A stretch of 64,000 nt of DNA from Ruminococcus_C callidus (lineage in GTDB: Bacteria > Bacillota > Clostridia > Oscillospirales > Ruminococcaceae): the NCBI RefSeq assembly GCF_049562855.1, contig NZ_CP186925.1, forward strand, positions 620,001 through 684,000, in the 5' to 3' direction. Below the pieces are notes generated by a model that saw only the letters and a program-made list of their open reading frames with translations, ran no database searches and was not told the DNA's origin. Below are positions 58,201-64,000 of this stretch, in pieces. The translations under genes and the position numbers were made by a program. Position 1 is the first letter of the stretch. Each line of letters starts with the position of its first letter.

Positions 58201-61200
58201 ATGATCCGGACAGTGTAATCACATTTACACTGGTGCCGCAGGCAGCAGAGGAAACGGGTGTGCCCATTGATGCAGAGTATTTTCCGGACGAAAATTTCCG
58301 CCGTATCGTTGTCCGGTATGACACCGACAGTGACGGACTGCTTTCCCGGTCGGAACTGAAACAAGTCACAGAACTGGACGTTTCGATCAACGAGATCGCC
58401 GACCTGACCGGCGTGGAATACTTTACAGCACTGCAAACGCTGGACTGCTCCAATAATAAGCTGACGACAATTCCCCTGCGGACGCTGGGGCAGCTGGAAA
58501 AGCTGAACTGCAACAATAACCAGTTGACCACGCTGGATTGCTCTGCCAATACATTGCTGAAGGAACTCAGCTGTGCATCGAACCAGCTGACGGCGTTGGA
58601 ACTCTCCAAATTGACGGAACTGACGAAACTGGCGTGCGAGGGCAATCAGCTGACTGTGCTGGAACTGGGCACACTGACACAGCTGCAAACGCTGGACTGC
58701 TCCGGCAACCAGCTGACCACACTGGACGTTTCGGCACAGAAACAGCTGGAAACACTGCGGTGCATGGAGAATCATCTGATCGCACTGGACGTGACCGGCT
58801 TGTCGAAATTACAGCAGGTGGAAGTGATCGACAATACCCGAAGCATACCATTTAACGCCATGGGACAGGTAGATTTGTCTGCCCTTGCAGACGGTTTCCA
58901 GCCGTCAAAGGTGCAGCCGGATATGTGGCAGAATGCCACCTGTACGGAGAATGTGCTGACAGTGAACGACCGTTCGCAGGAGATACGCTATGCGTACCAG
59001 ATCGATGCCGGTGATGCCAGTCGGACGGTATCGTTCACATGGATTCCCACAGTCATGGAAGAAGATGCCGTTGCTATTGATACAGAGCATTTTCCGGACG
59101 ATGTGCTTCGTTCCTATGTGCTGCAATCTCTGGACAAAAACGGGGACGGCATGCTGCAAATTTCCGAGCAGGAAGCGGTAACACAGCTGGACATTTCGAA
59201 CTGCGGCATTGCCGACCTGACGGGGATTTCTTACTTCCCGAATCTGGTGCAGCTGAACTGTGCAGGGAATTCGATCTCCGATCTGTCCGGAATTTCCGAG
59301 AAATTGGAGGTGCTGGACTGTAGCAATACCGCACTGCGGGAACTGAACCTGACGGACTTCTATCGGCTGACAGAGCTGCACTGCCGCGGCTTGCATCTGC
59401 AAAGCCTGAACGTCAATGTTCTGCCGGAACTGCAATTGCTGGACTGCGGAGAGAACGAGCTGACTTCTCTGTATCTGTCCAACCTACAGCTGGAAAAGCT
59501 GATTTGTGACAATAACCAGCTGACAACCTTGGATCTGTCCCGCTGTACGGCACTGAAGGAAGTGGACTGCCGCAAGAATCAGCTGACAGGCTTCACGTGG
59601 GGAACGGTTTCACTGCGGGTGCTGAACTGTGCGGAAAATCAGCTGAATTCTCTGAACATCAACAATCAGCAGGCTCTGGAAGAACTGGATTGCAGCGGCA
59701 ACCAGCTGGGCTGGCTGATGCTGACCAATCTGCATCAGCTGGATATGCTTTACGCCGGCAGCAATCCGCTGCTGGCACTGAACCTGTCGGAGCAGGCACC
59801 GATGACTGTCTGCGATCTGCAAAATTGTGTGGTTCTGAAAAAGCCGTCCTGCAACAGAAAAGATCTGTATCTGGAACCGACGCAGTGGAGCGGGTTCCGG
59901 TTAGACCTTGTACAGACGTGGAACAATGCCGAATGCAGCGGCACAAAGGTTTATATAACAGATCCGCTGCAAAATATCACTTATACTTATCACACAGGAA
60001 ATCCCAATGTGACTGCATCTTTCACTGTGCAGCTGCAAGACATTCCCATGAACATCGTCGATGTGACGCTGGAAAATGAGAAGAACATTTTCTATACCGG
60101 CGAACCGCTGACACCGGACGTGATCGTAGTTGCAGGAGGCAACGAGCTGAAACAGGGCACGGATTACACGCTTTCCTATGAGAACAATTTCAACGCCGGC
60201 AGAGGAACGATTCTGGTCAGCGGGGCAGAGGGCTCTCTCTGGTCAGGCAGCGTATCGCTGGAATTTGTCATTGAAAAAGCAGTGCCCAAGGTGACTGTGA
60301 TATGGGACGATTCCGCGGAATATACCGAAGGCGATGACGTGCCGCCGATACGGCTGGACACTGCCAATACCGAGGGCATTCTGATGTGGACGGCAGACAC
60401 ACCGAGCACTTTCAAAGCCGGCAGAAACCAGCTGCAATGGAAGTTCGTTCCCGCGGACAGTTCCAACTATGAAACCGCGATCGGCACCATTGTCGTTTCT
60501 GCCAAGGAAAAGCCGGTCACAACAACGGAAACCACAACGACGACGACTACCACCACCACCACAACAACGGAAACCACCACCGAAACGACTACCACAGAAA
60601 CGACCACCACAGAAACCACTGCGACTACCACAGAAACAACCACCGAAACTACGACGGAAATGACAACCACCACCGCAGAAACGACTGTAACTACTACCAC
60701 TACTACCACAGAAACGACTACCTCGCTGACGACTACGGAAAGCACCACTGCGAAAACCACGGAGTCAACTACGGCAACGACAACCACCGATGAAACGTTT
60801 ACGAAAAAGCCGATCACCACGACAACGACTATGACGACTACTACCGAAGAAACGTTCACCAAGAAGCCGGTCACGACTACCACGACTGCGACAACTACCA
60901 CAGAGGAAGCATTCACCAAAAAGACAACGACAACCACGACAACAACAACTACTACTACCACGACAACGACTACCACGATAACGACGACTACTACCACAAC
61001 CACGACAGAAACCACGACTACGACGACCACCACAACTACGACTTTTACAACTACGGAAGAAACGACCACCACGACCACCACAACAACTACTACGACAGAA
61101 ACAACCACGACGACTACAACGGAGAGCAGTACCACGGAAACCACGGAAAGCACCACAACGTCTACGATTCCCATTCTGACGACGGAAACAACGACGACTG

Positions 61201-61580
61201 CGGAAAAAACCACGTCGGAAACCAGTACTGCCACCAGTTCCGGAACTACCACCAACACCACCGCAGCCACCACGACAACTGCCACTGCGACGACGACCAA
61301 GCCAATTATTTTGCCGCGTACCCGTGGTGATGCCAACATGGACGGTGAGGTGGACTCGCAGGACGTTTTCGAACTGCTGCTGTATATTGCGAGAACAGCT
61401 GTGGGCGAAAAGGACGTGGTTTTCCACGAGGATCCGACCGTCAACCGCTGGCTGATCCTGATGATGGACATCAACAATGACAATAAACTGGATTCGCAGG
61501 ATCTCTACTATTTGCTGCTGTACATCGCAATGCATGGAGCCGGAATCAAGGCAACATGGAGCGACGTTCTGAAAAACTGA
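55251..61580 (+). CDS. Giant secreted LRR protein with EF-hand-like modules, Thr-rich linker and dockerin
   Basis: The 2109-residue protein has a signal peptide (1-34). Five modules begin near residues 49, 453, 675, 1009 and 1278. Each opens with F-P-D-x-x-F-R and a D-x-D-x-D-G-x-L-S calcium-loop-like segment, then I-x-D-L-T-G, then 21-residue LRRs (L-x-x-L-D-C-S-x-N-Q-L-T), and closes with a F-T-L/V-x-P strand. Beta domains at about 1597-1755 precede a Thr/Glu-rich linker (about 1755-2020) and a dockerin (2022-2103; D-A-N-M-D-G-E-V-D and D-I-N-N-D-N-K-L-D). It is probably a surface adhesin docked to a scaffoldin. GAGAGGAAG precedes the ATG. Confidence 0.9.
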   Translation: MFVQNPNTNRYRCLSFLLAGMMAVTSLPLPAFAADAAAGEEIAISAERFPDEQFRNYISEQLDSDGDNMLSATECSEVVDLNVSQQGIADLTGIDVFSKLQQLDCSGNTLSALDISGAAQLLQLNCSANPDLSALKLPEKNGAFSFLVMLDCSDCALTELSLDSYALLGTLDCSGNQLAALDISANSNLRTVDCSGNQLTTLDVSANSNLQTVNCSNNQLATLDVSANSNLQTVDCSGNQLTTLDVSANSNLQTVNCSNNQLAALDVSANSNLQTVNCSNNQLTTLNFSQNAKLEEVDCSGNQLTELDVYNALLQKLDCSENALPSLFLSECSALRELDCSQNQLVELDTTGLTLEILETAGNQRAIVPQPERAGAYSYDLNNLPELEQDRITGWENASVKEDAANVLQIPADTERVSYGYRLDSQQAVPVATFTLTLQPDEACYLQLDEEHFPDAAFRSLVRDSFDTDGNSWLSLAELQAAKTLTISADSGITDLTGMEQLCWLENLQCSGISLERLDVSGFSALKMLSCDGCGLKELLLPEESSLEVLSCKQNQLTSLELSRQSNLQKLFCADNQLCALQIDGTKLADGTVSADGNVTAISPDILGQLDLSQLSGFSAEQAENWTNGTVQDGVLTVADLSQPVTYTYYLDAARTQTVQFTLQPEEPLLPVDAVHFPDSAFRSYVQGLDTNDDGSLSRRELFAVTEMLIGGKSIWDLTGIQYFVRLETLDCSANNLRKLDLTTLSQLKTLNCSNNNLSSLVLPENSLLEELRCSSNSTLQELSVASLSHLQVLYCAQCRLKTLDLTNSPELTTLNCSLNQLTSLELGGLSHLTTLNCSMNKLTALDLSALSVLRSLNCASNQIPALAVEQCPELATLNCSNNQLTVLKTESLPNLESLVCINNQLTALQAADGVTLQKLSAARNKRTVAMDSLNRIRFADLAENFQPSRVVQGSITNGEAGAGGIYVTDPSWSVSYQYQVQADDPDSVITFTLVPQAAEETGVPIDAEYFPDENFRRIVVRYDTDSDGLLSRSELKQVTELDVSINEIADLTGVEYFTALQTLDCSNNKLTTIPLRTLGQLEKLNCNNNQLTTLDCSANTLLKELSCASNQLTALELSKLTELTKLACEGNQLTVLELGTLTQLQTLDCSGNQLTTLDVSAQKQLETLRCMENHLIALDVTGLSKLQQVEVIDNTRSIPFNAMGQVDLSALADGFQPSKVQPDMWQNATCTENVLTVNDRSQEIRYAYQIDAGDASRTVSFTWIPTVMEEDAVAIDTEHFPDDVLRSYVLQSLDKNGDGMLQISEQEAVTQLDISNCGIADLTGISYFPNLVQLNCAGNSISDLSGISEKLEVLDCSNTALRELNLTDFYRLTELHCRGLHLQSLNVNVLPELQLLDCGENELTSLYLSNLQLEKLICDNNQLTTLDLSRCTALKEVDCRKNQLTGFTWGTVSLRVLNCAENQLNSLNINNQQALEELDCSGNQLGWLMLTNLHQLDMLYAGSNPLLALNLSEQAPMTVCDLQNCVVLKKPSCNRKDLYLEPTQWSGFRLDLVQTWNNAECSGTKVYITDPLQNITYTYHTGNPNVTASFTVQLQDIPMNIVDVTLENEKNIFYTGEPLTPDVIVVAGGNELKQGTDYTLSYENNFNAGRGTILVSGAEGSLWSGSVSLEFVIEKAVPKVTVIWDDSAEYTEGDDVPPIRLDTANTEGILMWTADTPSTFKAGRNQLQWKFVPADSSNYETAIGTIVVSAKEKPVTTTETTTTTTTTTTTTTETTTETTTTETTTTETTATTTETTTETTTEMTTTTAETTVTTTTTTTETTTSLTTTESTTAKTTESTTATTTTDETFTKKPITTTTTMTTTTEETFTKKPVTTTTTATTTTEEAFTKKTTTTTTTTTTTTTTTTTTITTTTTTTTTETTTTTTTTTTTFTTTEETTTTTTTTTTTTETTTTTTTESSTTETTESTTTSTIPILTTETTTTAEKTTSETSTATSSGTTTNTTAATTTTATATTTKPIILPRTRGDANMDGEVDSQDVFELLLYIARTAVGEKDVVFHEDPTVNRWLILMMDINNDNKLDSQDLYYLLLYIAMHGAGIKATWSDVLKN
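55788..56102 (+). repeat. 63-bp tandem LRR-coding repeat, five units
   Basis: Five in-frame 63-bp units, nearly identical and coding for 21 residues each, start at 55788, 55851, 55914, 55977 and 56040. They differ mainly by an N-C-S-N-N / D-C-S-G-N exchange, indicating recent expansion. Confidence 0.9.
60520..61310 (+). repeat. Thr-codon low-complexity tract
   Basis: About 790 bp made mostly of ACN codons in irregular mixture (ACC, ACT, ACA, ACG) with GAA inserts, coding for the linker of the giant protein. Confidence 0.9.
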
Positions 61581-61600
61581 CCGAAGCATTGCCCTATATA

Positions 61601-61640
61601 AAAAAATCCGCCTGAAGTGTTTTCTTCAGGCGGATTTTTG
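61601..61640 (+). terminator. Terminator after the giant LRR gene
   Basis: AATCCGCCTGAA pairs with TTCAGGCGGATT, then TTTTG. Confidence 0.85.
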
Positions 61641-61643
61641 TTG

Positions 61644-61986
61644 TTTAGGCAATACCGCACAAAGATTGTGCGACAGATGCGTCGTCAAACTTTTCGTCAG
61701 ATGAAACAAAAAGCGGAGTGAATACTGGATGTATTCACGAGCATTTTTGTGAAATATGAGAGTCTGTTTCGTATCTGACGTATGCAGATTGCGTTGTCAG
61801 ATTTTTTGAGAGATGAAGGGGAAAACGGAGAAAATCCTTTGTGGATTTTCGAGTATTTTCCCGAAATATCTCGGAAAATATGCACGCAAGATGCGTGCGG
61901 GAAGATACGAAACAGGCTCTGAAGGGAAATTTGCAAGCAGATGGCGTGCAAAGTCGCCAGACGCTCTTTGTGCGGTATTGCCTTTA
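61644..61986. repeat. Family-B MITE copy B5, split by a nested element
   Basis: B ends lie at 61648 and 61982 with TTTA duplications (61644-61647, 61983-61986). The span is 335 bp because a 160-bp element plus 3-bp duplication sits inside; 335 minus 163 gives exactly 172. The right TTTA contains the stop codon of the VanY-like gene. Confidence 0.9.
61757..61922. mobile_element. Family-C MITE nested in B5
   Basis: A 160-bp insert (61760-61919) with 16-bp terminal repeats GAGTCTGTTTCGTATC / GATACGAAACAGGCTC (one mismatch) and TGA on both sides (61757-61759, 61920-61922). No protein is encoded. No second copy was seen in the window. Confidence 0.85.
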
Positions 61987-62997
61987 ATAAGCGGCGGTTG
62001 TAGTGCCGGTTTCAGATGCCGGTTCTGTAGAACCGCTGTCCGGCGTGACAGCTCCGTTTGTCAGGGTGATGATAAAGCCGCTGCTGTTGTCACCGGAAAC
62101 GGTGTAGACTGCATTTTCCGGCAGGGAAACCGTTGTGGTGCCGCTGGCATCTGCGGGAACGTAGTAGATCGTGTAAGACTGTACGCCGTCAGAATATGCC
62201 AGCCCGCCGGATTCCATGGTGTAATTCCGGAGATAGTCCAGGTATTCCTCCAGACAGAAGTTGTTTTCGTGCATGATCGCCGCGTGAATCTTGCCCACAT
62301 ACCGGAAGTGGTGCGGGGCGTAGGGTGTGCCGGTGGTTTCTGTCTTGTCGCTGGGATACCGCAGAATGAAGCCGTATTCCCACGAGTTCGTCACCATCCA
62401 CTCATTGCGTTTGGTGATGTAGGGAACAACTTCGCCGGTGCTGGTGATCAGACCAATGTCAAAGCCGTAGCCGCTGCTGCGGTCAGGGAGAACATTGGTA
62501 TAAATGGAGGTGCTGCTCAGCGTGGTGTCCAGCGTGCTGTAAACCTGTAGATTGGCATAGCCATTTGCAGCGGCGTATGCATCGAACAGACTGCACAGCG
62601 GCTCCGTGATTTCCGACTGCATTTGCAGGGAAGTATCTCTGGGCTTGACGTTGGTGTCCGTCACGGCGGAAAAGTCTGTCCATGCCTGTGCACCGGCATA
62701 GGGATGTGCGGCATCTACCAGAATCAGAGAGCCGTTTGCCTCATCGGCTGCGGTCAGCTGTAGTACTGTTCCGCTGGGTTGTGTTGCTTCGGTGGTATCA
62801 GCGTTTTCCTCTCCTGCGGAAGAAGTGTCAGAGGCGGACGGCGTAGAAGCAAATCCGCCCACGCCCACAATATTTTCGGGAACATTCTGCAAGAAAACGC
62901 GGTAAAATGCGTCCAGTGCGAAGATCCCGACAATCAGGAGCACTAACGCAAGGAGAAAGCCGGCGGGACTCATGTGTCTTTGTTTCCGTTTGCTCAT
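61984..62997 (-). CDS. VanY-like M15 peptidase homologue lacking catalytic residues
   Basis: The 337-residue protein has an N-terminal membrane helix (about 15-35), a Ser/Thr/Glu-rich spacer and a VanY/M15B-type domain (Y-G-F-D-I-G-L; E-Y-G-F-I-L-R-Y-P-S-D-K-T-E; H-H-F-R-Y-V-G; E-E-Y-L-D-Y-L). The usual S-x-H-x-x-G zinc His is replaced (D-R-S-S-G), and the E-P-W-H catalytic Glu reads A-P-H-H, so D,D-carboxypeptidase activity is unlikely. AAAGGAGG lies 13 nt before the ATG. It follows a D-Ala carboxypeptidase gene and may be its partner. Confidence 0.75.
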   Translation of the reverse strand: MSKRKQRHMSPAGFLLALVLLIVGIFALDAFYRVFLQNVPENIVGVGGFASTPSASDTSSAGEENADTTEATQPSGTVLQLTAADEANGSLILVDAAHPYAGAQAWTDFSAVTDTNVKPRDTSLQMQSEITEPLCSLFDAYAAANGYANLQVYSTLDTTLSSTSIYTNVLPDRSSGYGFDIGLITSTGEVVPYITKRNEWMVTNSWEYGFILRYPSDKTETTGTPYAPHHFRYVGKIHAAIMHENNFCLEEYLDYLRNYTMESGGLAYSDGVQSYTIYYVPADASGTTTVSLPENAVYTVSGDNSSGFIITLTNGAVTPDSGSTEPASETGTTTAAY

Positions 62998-63040
62998 AGC
63001 GTGGAACCAGCCTCCTTTCCTGTGAAAGCTGCTGTTTCGG

Positions 63041-64000
63041 TTATGCAGCCGGCACAGCAGTATCAGTAGTATCGGTGAACGTGTCTGTAGGGTCCACGGC
63101 AGAACCGTTTTCATCGGTTTCCACTGGGCTTAGGTCTGTCGGCATAGGATAGCCGTTGTGGATCAGACCATAGATCGCAAAGGTATCGAATACGGCTCTC
63201 CAATAAGTAGGGCCTTTGGCGGTGACAGCGATAAAATGCTTGCCCTCGGTGTCAGTGGCATAGCTGACCAGACAGTTGCCTGCCTCGTCGGTGTAGCCGG
63301 TCTTTCCGGCATCAATGGAAATGCCGGTGACTTCGTTGCCGTACATGCGGCTGTACATGGTGCTCTCCAGCAGAATGCCTTCCGGGTGCTGCTCTGTGGC
63401 AGTGGTGGTGTACTGATAAGTGCCCAGAATTTCGCGGCAGGTATCATTTTCCATGACCGCAGACATCAGCATGGCAATGTCTGTGGCAGTGCTGTAGTGG
63501 TTGGGGTCGTAAAGTCCGCTGGCGTTGGTGAAGTGGGTATTTTTCAGCCCCAGCTCTTCCACCTTTTCGTTCATCAGCTTGACGAATTCGTCCTCAGAGC
63601 CGCAGAGATAAATGGCGATCGCGGTGGTAGCATCTGCACCGGAGGGCAATGCGATCCCGTACATCAGATCTTTCAGGGAAACGGTTTCACCCTCTTCAAA
63701 GCCGGCACGGGAAGCTTCCGCTTCGATCAGCGGGGCAATGATCTCGTAAGTCATGGTAAATGTATCGTCCATGTTTTCGATATGTTCCGCCGCCACTAAA
63801 AGCGTCATGATCTTTGTCATCGATGCCGGATAAATGCGTGCGTCCGGATCCCGCTGTGCCAGAACGGTGTTGTTTTCCACGTCCAGCAGCACAGCATGTT
63901 CGCTGGAGATATTCGAAGCGGTCAGTTCTGTGAGGTTGTCTGCCGGTGTGGGATATGTCAGCAGGGCAGGCGGTTCGGTGGGAGCCTCTGTGGGGGCTTC
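63041..64000 (-). CDS. D-alanyl-D-alanine carboxypeptidase, N-terminus outside window
   Basis: The frame is open to the window end; 319 residues are visible. A Pro/Thr/Glu-rich spacer (A-P-T-E-A-P-T-E-P-P) precedes the S11 peptidase domain with S-M-T-K (S-x-x-K), S-G-A in place of the usual S-G-N, and K-T-G in D-A-G-K-T-G-Y-T-D-E. A C-terminal Thr/Asp-rich tail follows. It trims peptidoglycan stem peptides outside the membrane if active. It is coded 43 bp upstream of the VanY-like gene, probably co-transcribed. Confidence 0.9.
   Translation of the reverse strand, partial: EAPTEAPTEPPALLTYPTPADNLTELTASNISSEHAVLLDVENNTVLAQRDPDARIYPASMTKIMTLLVAAEHIENMDDTFTMTYEIIAPLIEAEASRAGFEEGETVSLKDLMYGIALPSGADATTAIAIYLCGSEDEFVKLMNEKVEELGLKNTHFTNASGLYDPNHYSTATDIAMLMSAVMENDTCREILGTYQYTTTATEQHPEGILLESTMYSRMYGNEVTGISIDAGKTGYTDEAGNCLVSYATDTEGKHFIAVTAKGPTYWRAVFDTFAIYGLIHNGYPMPTDLSPVETDENGSAVDPTDTFTDTTDTAVPAA

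Noticed and set aside
60467..61483. Valine-rich 338-codon frame on the minus strand
   Set aside because: It is the reverse complement of the Thr-codon linker; poly-Val is an artefact of ACN codons.

Overview
The window looks like a chromosomal segment of a cellulosome-forming gut Firmicute, most likely a Ruminococcus (R. champanellensis / R. flavefaciens-like). The reasons are moderately GC-rich coding DNA, canonical sigma-A promoters (TTGACA-17-TATAAT) and strong AGGAGG ribosome sites. Gene neighbourhoods are classic Firmicutes: rplU-prp-rpmA-obgE, phoH-ybeY-era-yqzL-recO-mutS2 and scpA-scpB-ytfJ-dac-rlu. Five secreted leucine-rich-repeat proteins end in dockerins. The genus call is inference from content; no 16S gene is present.

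Layout. 1-3.3 kb: end of a YetF-type membrane protein gene, a DUF4363 protein, a NUDIX hydrolase, and a RING-like membrane protein/folA/small-Cys-protein operon. 3.7-12.6 kb: prfB, pyrE, tRNA-Arg, rplU-prp-rpmA, obgE-mrnC-yebC, an AT-rich putative nuclease and a DEAD-box helicase. 13.2-14.7 kb: an ECF sigma factor/anti-sigma pair. 15.5-23.4 kb: a long minus-strand housekeeping operon (phoH to mmcQ, once continuing into an amidohydrolase). 23.6-34.4 kb: a degenerate sensor-kinase-like protein, gapA, two adjacent LRR-dockerin proteins, a GH43 glycosidase, a penicillin-binding protein, a DUF1292 protein and a candidate 6S-like RNA. 34.8-42 kb: an ABC-F protein, a signal-peptidase-like membrane protein, a lipoprotein, seven tRNA genes, an NYN-domain protein and rpmB. 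42.4-48.7 kb: M50 protease, scpAB, DUF2953, ytfJ, dac, rlu and metA. 48.8-64 kb: an AspT-type transporter, three more dockerin proteins (one with a transglutaminase domain, one of 2109 residues), a VanY-like protein without its catalytic residues, and a truncated D,D-carboxypeptidase gene.

The most notable material is a set of small non-coding mobile repeats. Family B is 172 bp with perfect 17-bp terminal inverted repeats; five of its six copies are flanked by 4-bp target duplications, and it also has tiny palindromic derivatives. Family A is 221-245 bp with 14-bp terminal inverted repeats and 9-11-bp flanking duplications. Family C is 160 bp and sits nested inside a B copy with a 3-bp duplication; removing it restores exactly 172 bp. 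One A copy has cut the 3' end of mmcQ. Removing it in silico restores an in-frame tail whose TGA overlaps the next gene's ATG. No transposase is encoded in the window, so all three would have to move in trans.

Housekeeping genes here carry translation (release factor, ribosomal proteins, ribosome GTPases, tRNAs), DNA repair and chromosome segregation. The accessory part is cell-surface biology: LRR-dockerin proteins presumably docked onto a scaffoldin, envelope enzymes, and enzyme-like proteins that have lost catalytic residues.
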